From Phytophthora sp. 'mugwort' (Eukaryota; Oomycota; Peronosporomycetes; Peronosporales; Peronosporaceae): DNA of 64,000 nucleotides. This document shows positions 23,524 to 33,152 of this stretch, piece after piece. The translations under genes were made by a program, and so were the position numbers. Where the stretch lies: positions 1,550,001-1,614,000 of the forward strand of contig JAUCEF010000001.1 in NCBI GenBank assembly GCA_033558025.1, in the 5' to 3' direction. The notes beneath the pieces were generated by a model. It was not told the DNA's origin. It made no database searches and was given only the letters and a program-made list of their open reading frames with translations. Numbering within the stretch: the first letter of the stretch is position 1; each line of letters starts with the position of its first letter.

Positions 23524-23807
23524 TGCAGGTGGAGATTCGATGTAGGGCAGTCAGCCACCAAAATATCAGCGACGTGGGAGGGTATCGAGCGACGTAACGC
23601 GGAGTTGAAAAGTGCGCTCATAGCGACTGAGTATGAACCCGTGAACACAGGCAAATAAATATAAGCGATAAGACGGTGAGTTCATCAACGCAGAAATACC
23701 TCTGCTCATCAGTGGGCATTTCGAAAAGCTGCAACGTCTGTTACGTTGCTTGCATAACGCAACTTATTCCATCTTCGAGCAACGTTATTAATTTCACTAC
23801 TGCCATC
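23524..23807. promoter_or_regulatory. Shared divergent promoter region, TMEM65-like / TMEM42-like
   Basis: Two genes start away from each other with 284 bp between their ATGs. I see no clear TATA box or initiator. The close head-to-head arrangement suggests a shared promoter. Confidence 0.4.
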
Positions 23808-24284
23808 ATGCGCTTCAGGTGCGCCTGCATCACCTTGCACCTTTCCTCCTCCATCTCTTACTTTCTCTCTCCTTTCAGTGCATTAGCCGGGTCCTTTGCG
23901 GCTCTCGCTGGTCTGTTAGGTAAACTTGGTGCGGATGGAGACTCCAGTGCGCTCCAGTTCCTCGACGCGGAGTGCCAGGCGTCCGCTCTGTTCGCGTCTT
24001 GCGTTCTGTTGTCGTCTGCCGCCCGCGTGCTGTGTCTGGTGCTCATGCTGGTCGCCAACGGGCTGATGCTCAGCTGCTTTGTCAAGGGGCTGCATGAGAC
24101 GGACTCGCTGACCGCCACCGTCACGAGCGCGGCCGTCAACTTCATGCTGTCGGCGGCGGGTGGCTTCTTCTTCTTCCAGGAGCATCTGCCCACGCGTTGG
24201 TTCGTGGGAGCCGCTGTTATTCTCGTAGGGATGGCCTTCTTACTACACGGAGACGCTGCTGAGCAGAAGAAGAAGACAGAGTAG
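23808..24284 (+). CDS. TMEM42-family (EamA-like) membrane protein, two exons
   Basis: Exon 1 is only 11 bp (23808-23818, ATGCGCTTCAG). A 60-bp intron (GTGCGCC...CTTTCAG, with a strong pyrimidine tract) follows, then exon 2 23879-24284. The spliced product is 138 aa and begins MRFSALAGSFAALAGLLGKL, as TMEM42-like proteins do. Later blocks TSAAVNFMLSAAGGFFFFQE and FVGAAVILVGMAFLL correspond to the last two helices. About four membrane segments are predicted, resembling half of an EamA/DMT transporter; human TMEM42 is about 159 aa. No transport substrate is known for the family. Reading through without splicing would place a long, non-homologous tail before the conserved part. Confidence 0.85.
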   Translation: MRFRCACITLHLSSSISYFLSPFSALAGSFAALAGLLGKLGADGDSSALQFLDAECQASALFASCVLLSSAARVLCLVLMLVANGLMLSCFVKGLHETDSLTATVTSAAVNFMLSAAGGFFFFQEHLPTRWFVGAAVILVGMAFLLHGDAAEQKKKTE

Positions 24285-24367
24285 CTGAACTATACATTGT
24301 GCAAAAGAGCTGGGCTGAGCTCAGCTTATAATGTTGTCTATCTACTTGCTAAGCTGTTGAGCGGTCC

Positions 24368-27300
24368 TTAGTCTCGTTCGTCTTCACAGTCGTCGGTGAT
24401 CCCGTTGCTGCCGCACACGTTGATGGCTGCGGGCCAGTGGTTGAGTACGGCCAATTCGAGCCAAGGGTGCGACGGGTACCCGGCATCGCTGAACCACTCG
24501 GTGAATTCGCGAAGGCATACCTCCTTTTCGAGGTCAAGGTCAGCTGAGGCGTCGCCATCCTCGATAGATAATTCAACGAAGGACTGTAGTACGCCATCGG
24601 CACCGAGCTCGGCAGAGTATCGGGCCACTTCGGAGCTTAGTGAGCTGCTCATCCCGTAGAACGCCATCAAGAAGCACATGAGACTCGACTTGATCGTCTC
24701 CAACTTGACCATCACGCCGTCCGTTTCATCTTCGCCTTCACCTTCTCCTTCTCTCAATGCGCTCTCTCGGTCATCATCGGAAATCAGCGCGGCACAGCAC
24801 TTAAGCTTCTCGAGCATGGAGCCTTCGCATACCACGAGCATCCCGCAAATTGCCGCGCCAATGTCAATCGGATCTTCAGACTCATCGTCTTCATCGCCAT
24901 CAGTTGCGATTTGTTCCTCTTCGTCGTCCGAGGCAGGTTCGTGCACAAAGACCCCAAGTAGACGCTGCAGCAACTCCATGCCCTCTTCACTCAAGAAACC
25001 AGTCTGCTCCTTCGATCTACTTGACGGTGCAATCAGAGGCAATGTCCCACATATCTTCTGCAGTGCACGCAGGAACGTGTTGCGGCGCGTTAACATGATA
25101 CCAGTGCTGTTGGCCGTCGGAAAATCCAACGCTTCCAGGACAGCGCCTTGAAGCTCCCATGATGTTACTGTGTGTAGTTGAGTCTGCCGTAAGAAGAGCT
25201 TGAGCGTCGAAATGTCCTCATTGAAAAACTGCAACTCTGCGGCGTCCTTAGCAACGGCGAATACCATAACGGGGCCCTCCGAGCTCAGACTGATTGCACC
25301 CGTCGAATCGCGAGGATCGGGTTTCGGATCTGATCCTGCAGTAGGGAGACCACGAACAAACGGAGTCGATACGATATCGCTCTGTCGTATCTGTCGCCGA
25401 CGTGTTACAGGCTTCACAGTCTGCTGAATAGGCTGCATAGGCTCCACTGGCATGGGGGTAGCCGTCGACATTGGGCCACGGTTTTGAGAGCCCATGACAG
25501 GATTAGTACGTTTACTACTCTGGTAAGTTGAAGCTGGGCCTGCCGTCGACACAGCCATCGTCTGGTCCTGGAAGTCCTGCTGCTGTTGCCACTTGCTGAC
25601 GTCAAGAAGTTCCACCCAAGAGATAAGCTGGTAGCCTCCTGTATTGTACCACTCGCCAAACTGCTCGAACGTTACACGAGCACGTGAGCGCGCACTGCCA
25701 TAACCAGATAGTCCATTTGTGGGTGGAATGTTAGCCCCTCCATTAGCAGTCACGTCCGTCATGAGATCGCCCATGGCTTCCTCGATAAAATCGTCAGCTT
25801 CGACGTAAATTTTCTCCAGCCCAAGGCGATACGTGCCGTCACTGAGCGCCATGAGCGCTAGCAGAAACGAACGCAAGTAGATGAATAGCACTGAATGCGG
25901 AAGCGCATTGACCTCGGCTACTGATAGTGGTGGAGCCTGACGATTCGTGCCAGCACGCATTCCTTGCGCAATCGATCCAAAGCCACGGGTACTGGGGAAT
26001 CCAAATCCACCGCCACCGCTCATGGAGAACTGACTGCTTTGCACACCGAAGCCAAATCCGCCAGTAGCCGTTCCAAATCCACCGAGTCCAAGAGCAGTGC
26101 TGGGAGGCGGCGGTGCATAGCTCGCGAGTGTCTTGTGTCGTTGCTGCCGCATTTTAGTGATGAAATCGAATGCTAATGAGAGCTTCTGACTCTTGGAACC
26201 TCTTCCCAGAATGCTGAGGCCACACGCAAGCTCAAGTGCATTCACACGACCGCAGCGTTTACGATCAAACACATTGAACAGCCGTGAGAGCAGCTTGGAC
26301 GACGTCTGCTGTGCTTTCTCGGACATGCCATCCTTTGATACCAAACTACGCACGCATTCATAAAAGTTAGCGCGCGTTAAAACAAGATACGCTCCTTCGT
26401 CTTCTTCCACAGCGGCATAGGAATACATCTGGCCCCGGCGGCTTTGAGTCCCAACGGCCTTCGACATTTTGAGTGCCTCCTCTGCTGACGGAGTAGCGTA
26501 AGCCAATAGTGCATCGTACACTTTACTCACACTTAATTCTCCAAGCTTTGTCAAGCGCAGCATGAACAGATACGTCGAGATGTCACTCTCAGTGAAGTGC
26601 AAAATGCTACCTTCTTCTAGCATATCGAATGCATAGATTAGAGGCTTCTCGCGCTTGCTAGCCTCAAAAGCTTCCTTGGCTGGCCACTTGGATAGGTCTA
26701 GCAGTTCCAACCACGGACAATCCATGTAGCCTCCTGCCGCATACCACGAAGCAAATTCTGCGAGACTGATAGAGTCAGGGCGTTTGCACGTGGCCTCACA
26801 GAAGAGCTTCGAGACAACAGCACCTGCTGCACGCTCTGCAATTGAGTTTGTGCTCCAGGTGCTCACGGACCCTGTATCGTTTGAGTTTCCCCGTGTAGCA
26901 TTGTAACTGGAGAAGGCAAACAGCACCACAAGGATAGCCTTGAGCATCTCAAAAAGTCGGCGCCGCGAAACGTGTCCGTCCCCATGCAAAGCAAACAGCT
27001 TGAAAAGCACACCTAGCTTGGCACTTTTCGTCGTTCCACAGAACACACACATTCCGGCAACCAACTGCAAAGTTTCCACTGATATAGAGTTCATGGTCAA
27101 TCCGTTGACAAATACTCCATTCTGGTCGTCCTCATCGTCGTTGATGTCGCTACTGGCCTCACCGCTTTGTAAGACGCTTTCGCTTTCAAACAAGGTGAAA
27201 ATGCGCAGCAAGTGGAACGACAGAAACTCTTGGTCCTCGTTCGACAGCTCATCTCGTGGGACAAGGTCGCGCATCGCACGCAAATAGCCAGGTTTCGTCA

Positions 27301-30300
27301 GTGAGCGGTTGTGCGCGTACTTCTTTAGCATGTGCACGAGCTCGCCGCACGTCATACGACTGAAGTTCATGCGCTCGGAGATTGTGTACACGATAGCGAC
27401 GTCCTTTAAGCGAATACGCAAGGTCGTGTTGTCATAGCTCGTCAGTTTGAATTGCAGTGCCACAGAAGAGAGATCCTTTGTTCCTGCCGCTGATGCCGTC
27501 GGGGACGTGATGAGATTCGAGATACCGCTGACAGCATCCATACCAGCTTCTACAGTGTAGCGGTCCACAGTTCGGAACGCTGTTGTATCAAGAACTGTCA
27601 TGTTGGATTCAGGGAAGTTTGGCTGCAAGGATGCATTTACGCGGTTCGTACTCTCGTTAGAAGATACCGTATCGTTAGATGATCCCGAGCCTGTATCGTC
27701 AGAACCCATTTGCGTGGCATTTTCGAGCGCATGTTGCTGACGACTGATGTAACGAAGAATCGCTTCGGACACCGATCGAGGCACTTCTGGCCATTTTTTA
27801 GTGTCCAACAGCTCAATCCAAGCGATAATCGTATAACCATGCTGCGAATACCACACAGCAAACTCTTCGAAAGAAACTACACCACCACGAATGAATGCAC
27901 TACCAGCACCAGCGCCTGATGCATGTGATGCTGCACCAACGAGATGAAGATTGCCATCGCCCGGAAAAGACCCGCGGTGTTCATAGCGCCCACTGCGATG
28001 ATGGCGCGATGCACTCTTGAACGACGCCGTGTCGGCTGACATTGGGATATCCAAACTGTGTCGTTGACTGCCTTCTTGCATCGAGGTTATCGACTGTCTG
28101 GTACTGAAGGTCTTATCCGTGTCTTTAAAGATGCAGTCTGCTATCTCGATCGCAGTGGTATCCGCCACACTAGCGATAGCTTCAGCAGAAAGCTCTGAGC
28201 CGTTTCCTAAGGCTAGCAGCATCGTCAAGAAAGACCGCAGATACTTCCACATCTCCCTGCGAGTGAGACAACCATCTCCATCAGCGTCAAACAGTCGATA
28301 TGCAAATGCGAGCTTTTCGCTTTTTGAGCCCGCGCAGAAAATCGTGAAGGCCGACACGAACTCAACCAAGTCAATCTTTCCCGTCCCGCCACGGTTAAAG
28401 GCGAAAAATAGCCGACTGAGCGTATCCGCCACCATTTTCGGGTCTTTTCCACGCCCTACACTTCGTGGTGGGACGCGTGTGTTGCTATTCGCACCAAATG
28501 CAGCAGCCACACTAGGAGCTACATTGACAGGTAGAAGCTTGCCCACGCATCTATCAAATGCGCTCTTCTCGATACAGGAGGAGGAGGGATCTTCCATAAA
28601 TGGCTCAAACACGTCATACACTCGGTACAATTGCACCTGATTGAGCTTAATAACACGCTGCAGTTCGAAATATTGGATCAAGTCACCGTTGTCAAAGCTC
28701 AAAGTCGTTACTGGTAACTCTGTAATTGCGTCGTCATCGGCATCAAATGGCAGGTCAAACTCCAGCACAATCTCATTCTTTAGACAAATTGCTGGCAGCG
28801 TTGCAGGAATGCTGCTGTTGTACGACCGTACAGCTGTAGAAGACGATTCGATGGACGCAGACAAAGGAGAAGGGTGCTCCCTCGCCGATACAGATTCGTC
28901 CTCGTCGTCCTCCTCGTCAATAACATCAGCGAATGTGAAATATGGCTTATTGACTCCTGGGACTGCGTCCGGTGGATCTACAGCATCAATATCAACTTGA
29001 ATATTGTTGGCAGTGTAGTAGTTGCTGCTCGCCACGATAGGATCCACTGACCGAGAATCAAGGCCCTCCAAGTTGAATGAAGGTGACACAAATACCCACT
29101 TACGAAGGTCTAGCAGCTCTAACCAGCTCATGCCTTTGAACCCGCCGCCATTATACCACAAACCGAAATCTTCAAACGTGTAAAGACCGAGTCGCATGTC
29201 CGAGTTCGCGCGCGCTCGGTCGCCATCAATTTCATCAACATAACTGTCGCCGTCTGCGCTATCCACACTTGCACTTTCCTCGTTAGCATTGCAGTCACCA
29301 TCAGCATCAACAACATCGTCTTCGTCACTGTTATCATCGTCATAATCAGTGTCACTAGGGATCCCCTCCATGATGGTTTCTAAGATCTCTTCCTCTCCTT
29401 TGTCTACGAGTTCCGCCAACGAACCATATCTTTGTAATACGGCTTCACTTGGAGGCGACAAATGCAGCAGAGTGATGAGAACAGACCGCAAGAACCTCCA
29501 AAGCTGCTGACGATTTAGGTAACCCTTGCTGTCAGCGTCAAAATAATGGAATGCAGACGCGAGCTTGTCACTCTTTGAACCCCACGACATGAGGCTGAAT
29601 CCAGCAGCAATCTCGAAGGCATCGACTGTAGGACAGTTCTCTGGCAAAAATGATCGGAAGATCGCAAGCATACACTCCAAAAACGTGTTGTTTTCCATCA
29701 AGTGCGGCTTGTCAGTCATGCTGAGGAGCTCCTCAATTGCCTCCAGAAAGGTCTCCTCTTCGAGCAGGCCGTCGCCTGTATGCTGTACAAATGTGTCGTA
29801 CATGGCCTGAGGATTTACACGCGTGAATGCCGATTGCACCAAGAGGTCATACAAATCGATCGCCTGCTGCTCGCCAATTGTCAATACACCGCCATCCACA
29901 CTGGAAAAACGGAAGCTCAACTCAGCTGGATTATCATCATCATCGTCATAATCGTCATCATCATCTCCACCTTCACTTGTAGTAGGTGGACCCTCGGGTA
30001 ACCCCCACTTGGTTGGAGACCCCTGAGGTGTCGACGGGGTCAATTTCTTCGATCCGGGCCACTTCTTCTGATCGAGCAGTTTAATCCACGGCACAGCCTT
30101 ACTGGACCTACTATTCGACTCAATCCATGGCCAAATGTGCTCTTCGAATGACGCAGTATCGTCCTTGGATAACGAATTAGCCGCAAACATACGCGCTACC
30201 GTCTCTTCGATACACGTCGTCACAATCGACGCCGAGGATTGTAACTGGTCCTCTGTAGCCGTCTCCAGATCAAACACCGCCGACACCGACAGCAGTAAGC

Positions 30301-30892
30301 AGCCCAGTGCTGAACGAACTATCGATAATGTGATGGGGTTGGAGCCATCGACTCCACAGCCACAGAGGCTGAACTGGATGGCGATCTCCACTTTGCGCCT
30401 CACTTCACCTGGCAGTAGGACCAGACAGCCCGTTGCCAACTGGTAGACATCTGTACGGTTAGTCGTTTCAAAGGAGCGGAAAATGCGCTCCAGCGTCTCC
30501 TCTATGGGCTTGAACGTCTCCCCCGTGCGGAGCTCGGGTAGCGAGCGCACCAGCTCGACAAACTCGTCCTTCTCGAGAAGCGACGCGCTGTCCGTGGCCG
30601 CTCGGGTATCCACGGCCTGTGAGAGCGTCTCGATGCTACATGTGGCCAGCTTGGAGGCCACCAGTGCGTTCCGCACGTTCCACACGCGCTTGGACTGTAG
30701 CGCCAGCGAGCAACTGGGCGTGATGAACGGCAATTCCACGAGCGTGTCGGCGCTAGAGGCTGTGGGCGACGAGGGCAGCGACGGAACCTCCTCCGTGCTT
30801 ATATTGCTCTGTAACGGAATCTCGATGGCCGGTGGTGGCGCTGGAGACCGCCTGGGGCTCTTGGGCGTCGGTGGCCGGTCGGGCTCGGCCAT
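24368..30892 (-). CDS. Giant repetitive EF-hand protein, six modules, intronless
   Basis: An intronless frame of 2,174 aa from the ATG at 30892; an upstream in-frame ATG at 30964 would add 24 residues. I chose 30892 because MAEPDRPPTPKSP opens a normal Pro-rich leader. The protein repeats one module six times. Each has helix-rich paired EF-hands with a conserved S-K-S-x-K-L-x-x-A-F stretch and ends in a tail of the form F-x-x-W-Y-x-x-G-G-Y...W-L-E-L-L-D-x-x-K-W-P. Tails lie near residues 267, 587, 1022, 1390, 1757 and 2140. Some loops look able to bind calcium (DADGDGCLTRRE, NRGGTGKIDLVE); others have lost ligands (DADSKGYLNRQQ, ALHGDGHVSRRR). Acidic linkers join modules. No signal peptide or membrane segment is seen, so it is probably a cytosolic calcium-responsive scaffold; function unknown. 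The convergent TMEM42-like gene ends 83 bp away. Confidence 0.88.
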   Translation of the reverse strand: MAEPDRPPTPKSPRRSPAPPPAIEIPLQSNISTEEVPSLPSSPTASSADTLVELPFITPSCSLALQSKRVWNVRNALVASKLATCSIETLSQAVDTRAATDSASLLEKDEFVELVRSLPELRTGETFKPIEETLERIFRSFETTNRTDVYQLATGCLVLLPGEVRRKVEIAIQFSLCGCGVDGSNPITLSIVRSALGCLLLSVSAVFDLETATEDQLQSSASIVTTCIEETVARMFAANSLSKDDTASFEEHIWPWIESNSRSSKAVPWIKLLDQKKWPGSKKLTPSTPQGSPTKWGLPEGPPTTSEGGDDDDDYDDDDDNPAELSFRFSSVDGGVLTIGEQQAIDLYDLLVQSAFTRVNPQAMYDTFVQHTGDGLLEEETFLEAIEELLSMTDKPHLMENNTFLECMLAIFRSFLPENCPTVDAFEIAAGFSLMSWGSKSDKLASAFHYFDADSKGYLNRQQLWRFLRSVLITLLHLSPPSEAVLQRYGSLAELVDKGEEEILETIMEGIPSDTDYDDDNSDEDDVVDADGDCNANEESASVDSADGDSYVDEIDGDRARANSDMRLGLYTFEDFGLWYNGGGFKGMSWLELLDLRKWVFVSPSFNLEGLDSRSVDPIVASSNYYTANNIQVDIDAVDPPDAVPGVNKPYFTFADVIDEEDDEDESVSAREHPSPLSASIESSSTAVRSYNSSIPATLPAICLKNEIVLEFDLPFDADDDAITELPVTTLSFDNGDLIQYFELQRVIKLNQVQLYRVYDVFEPFMEDPSSSCIEKSAFDRCVGKLLPVNVAPSVAAAFGANSNTRVPPRSVGRGKDPKMVADTLSRLFFAFNRGGTGKIDLVEFVSAFTIFCAGSKSEKLAFAYRLFDADGDGCLTRREMWKYLRSFLTMLLALGNGSELSAEAIASVADTTAIEIADCIFKDTDKTFSTRQSITSMQEGSQRHSLDIPMSADTASFKSASRHHRSGRYEHRGSFPGDGNLHLVGAASHASGAGAGSAFIRGGVVSFEEFAVWYSQHGYTIIAWIELLDTKKWPEVPRSVSEAILRYISRQQHALENATQMGSDDTGSGSSNDTVSSNESTNRVNASLQPNFPESNMTVLDTTAFRTVDRYTVEAGMDAVSGISNLITSPTASAAGTKDLSSVALQFKLTSYDNTTLRIRLKDVAIVYTISERMNFSRMTCGELVHMLKKYAHNRSLTKPGYLRAMRDLVPRDELSNEDQEFLSFHLLRIFTLFESESVLQSGEASSDINDDEDDQNGVFVNGLTMNSISVETLQLVAGMCVFCGTTKSAKLGVLFKLFALHGDGHVSRRRLFEMLKAILVVLFAFSSYNATRGNSNDTGSVSTWSTNSIAERAAGAVVSKLFCEATCKRPDSISLAEFASWYAAGGYMDCPWLELLDLSKWPAKEAFEASKREKPLIYAFDMLEEGSILHFTESDISTYLFMLRLTKLGELSVSKVYDALLAYATPSAEEALKMSKAVGTQSRRGQMYSYAAVEEDEGAYLVLTRANFYECVRSLVSKDGMSEKAQQTSSKLLSRLFNVFDRKRCGRVNALELACGLSILGRGSKSQKLSLAFDFITKMRQQRHKTLASYAPPPPSTALGLGGFGTATGGFGFGVQSSQFSMSGGGGFGFPSTRGFGSIAQGMRAGTNRQAPPLSVAEVNALPHSVLFIYLRSFLLALMALSDGTYRLGLEKIYVEADDFIEEAMGDLMTDVTANGGANIPPTNGLSGYGSARSRARVTFEQFGEWYNTGGYQLISWVELLDVSKWQQQQDFQDQTMAVSTAGPASTYQSSKRTNPVMGSQNRGPMSTATPMPVEPMQPIQQTVKPVTRRRQIRQSDIVSTPFVRGLPTAGSDPKPDPRDSTGAISLSSEGPVMVFAVAKDAAELQFFNEDISTLKLFLRQTQLHTVTSWELQGAVLEALDFPTANSTGIMLTRRNTFLRALQKICGTLPLIAPSSRSKEQTGFLSEEGMELLQRLLGVFVHEPASDDEEEQIATDGDEDDESEDPIDIGAAICGMLVVCEGSMLEKLKCCAALISDDDRESALREGEGEGEDETDGVMVKLETIKSSLMCFLMAFYGMSSSLSSEVARYSAELGADGVLQSFVELSIEDGDASADLDLEKEVCLREFTEWFSDAGYPSHPWLELAVLNHWPAAINVCGSNGITDDCEDERD

Positions 30893-31258
30893 GGTAGAGC
30901 AAGTTACGCAATGAGGGCAGAGGGCACGGGCTATGGACACCGGACTCGTAGATGCGAGCGCCACTTGGTTTCCTCTCCAGTTTCCTTCTCTGGTGGCTTC
31001 TTCCTCTTTGGTCTTGCTCTCTACCGCGAGCGCGCACTCAAGTGGATGTTGCCGTTGTAACCAACCCCGGTGATCTTTTTTCGCAGTTCAAGACACAGAT
31101 TGAGCAACTTAGCCTGTCCATGTGCGCTTACTACTCTGGGAAATATTAATGGTTGCAGAATAAGGGTCAATTGCCGTTAATATGAAGAGCCGCGGTTTTA
31201 CATGAACGATGTAGCCATCCGATTATAGTACAGTGTACTCTCACGATCCAAGTCAATA
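30893..31258. promoter_or_regulatory. Divergent intergenic region, EF-hand gene / EGF gene
   Basis: This is a 366-bp gap between two genes that start away from each other. No strong TATA box was seen. On the minus strand CTCATTGCG lies about 18 bp before the EF-hand ATG and weakly resembles an oomycete initiator. Confidence 0.35.
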
Positions 31259-32266
31259 ATGCGGGCTCTCGTGTGCATCATCGCCATCTGCCCGCTGACG
31301 CGCGCGCAGCTGGGCGTGCCGACCGGCAATCTCTGCGCCTCACTGGGCAACTGCAATGCCCACGGACGCTGCGACGCGTTGACCAAGACCTGCACTTGTT
31401 TCGAGGGCTTCGGCGCCCCCACGGATATCACCAACTATCGATCGCCCGACTGCTCTCAACGTGCGTAGACGATAGTGCGCTTGACTGCGTTGGCCGTCGG
31501 TTGTTCATGCCTTGTGTGTTGCTGGTTCGCCTGCAGGAACATGTCCAGCAGGTCCAGCGTGGGGAGGCATCCCAACCAGTGCGACGACGTCCCATGCCAA
31601 GGCAGAGTGCTCCAGCGCTGGAGTATGCGATCGGTCTACCGGCACTTGCATGTGCTACTACGGATACGAAGGATCAGCCTGCCATAGAAGTGCGTTTTGG
31701 ATGACAGGCAGCCGGTAGAGGCGAGTATATCTCACGCGCTCAATGGATGCCAACAGGTAGTTGCCCTAATAGCTGCTCCGGTCATGGTCTGTGCCTGAGC
31801 ATGCGCGAGTTGGCAGCAGAGCCCAGCGCGTTCCCACTCTCGCCTCCTACGACGTACGAAGGCGATGTGACCGCGACGACATGGGACCAAGATCGCATCC
31901 AAGGATGCTTGTGCGACTCGTCCTGGCCTGTGGGTCTCGGGGCCAGCGAGTCGCAGCTCTCGCAATATTTCGGACCCGACTGCTCGCGAAGTACGTGTCT
32001 GGATTATGGAAACGTTGCGTTGCTTTAGTGACTAAATTGATGTGTCGACAGTGCACTGCCCTTCAGGTGACGACCCGATGACTGCAATGGACGAAACAGA
32101 CTGTGAAGGGGTCGTCGCAGCCAGTGGCGGCGGCACCGGCGCGGCTGGCAATCTGTGCCATGTAGATTGCGCTAATCGTGGCATCTGCGACTACTCCAGC
32201 GGCGAATGCTCGTGCTTCCCGGGGTTCTATGGGTCCAACTGCGCAAGCCTGTCACCACTCGCCTAG
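31259..32266 (+). CDS. Secreted protein with four EGF-like modules, four exons
   Basis: Exons are 31259-31460, 31537-31689, 31757-31990 and 32052-32266, with introns of 76, 67 and 61 bp. All donors are GTGCGT or GTACGT, all acceptors end CAG, and all are phase 1. The product is about 267 aa. The N-terminus MRALVCIIAICPLTRAQLG is a signal peptide with likely cleavage after TRA. Each exon carries one EGF/tenascin-type cysteine module: CNAHGRCDALTKTCTCFEGF; CSSAGVCDRSTGTCMCYYGY; CPNSCSGHGLCLS with a long insert before GCLCDSSWP; and CANRGICDYSSGECSCFPGF. No membrane anchor or GPI signal was seen, so it is probably secreted. The ligand or partner is unknown. After the stop at 32264-32266 another frame stays open for about 70 bp, so the 3' end is less certain than the rest. 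Confidence 0.82.
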
Positions 32267-33152
32267 CAATGCTGGTCAATGCCATTTTCAAGAAAGACCG
32301 GTTCAACAACGTCTCCGCCAATCAGCGCGCCGTACAATAACCGTTGAACCGCCGCCCTCCTGACCAACCGTGGTGACCTGCACGAGCAGCACTGTCGTTC
32401 TCATTGCGTAAGTGACGACGTCGGAACCAGGACAAAAACTCAAAGTATTTTTTTTGTGGACAAAAGCACATTGAGTTGTGTTGGTTTTACCTTTCATATT
32501 GTTGTTGGCTTGCTTGCTCAATTATATGGCCTCGTTGCACTCTCGGTGGCGACTTGGTCTTAGCATTGCGAGCCCATATCGAGAATGGGGGTCGAGGGAT
32601 CCCTTCGGATAACCTGTGAAGAAGGGGTTTTCACGATCCTCTCCATACACAAAGCACTATCTGTATTTTCGCATTCAATAACTGTAGTCGCAAATGTCAC
32701 TGACAGGCGGCAGTAAGCATCGCAGTCCAGTAAGCGTCTCTCCCAGCATATGTCAGTGACATGTGCTGCATCATTAGCTACGATAAAATCGTTTTTACCG
32801 GTAGCGCAGAGAGGCGTAGCCTACGCTGACATATAGGCCGCTCGAGTTTCGTGTGCATGTGCGGACCACCCTGTAATAATACTACAGGAGTTGCTATCCA
32901 TCGTCTGTGCCTGGACAGTTGCAATAGCCCCGCCAGATCCACCACTCATGCCAGCACCTTGCTTCAAAGATGCATATGCACTCTTCTTGTTCGTGTTTGC
33001 TCAATAACCGTCGCCATCGAGGCAACCACGCTCTATGCTAACCGCTTTCTCGATGGTGAGATGAACAATACAAACTGCGCCTTCCAACATTGATCATGCG
33101 TCCTTCATTTCTTTGTTTTTGTTGCGTTTCAAGCTATCTCGCCGCCAAAAAC
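32267..33152. other. Convergent intergenic region
   Basis: This lies between the EGF gene (+) and the NDUFA11-like gene (-). An 80-aa plus frame at 32851-33093 is Cys-containing but matches nothing I know. No repeat or RNA gene was seen. Confidence 0.4.

Noticed and set aside
24678..25151. Plus-strand 157-aa Ser-rich frame
   Set aside because: Antisense shadow of the acidic segment of the EF-hand giant (GAG/GAT read as CTC/ATC).
30893..30964. Upstream in-frame ATG that lengthens the EF-hand giant by 24 residues
   Set aside because: The extra residues are Cys/His/Ala-rich without a recognisable signal, and the next ATG opens a normal Pro-rich leader. It remains possible.
32267..32335. A fifth exon of the EGF gene
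   Set aside because: A frame is open after the stop, but there is no GT donor in the right phase, only a weak GC-type candidate, and the residues hold no Cys module.
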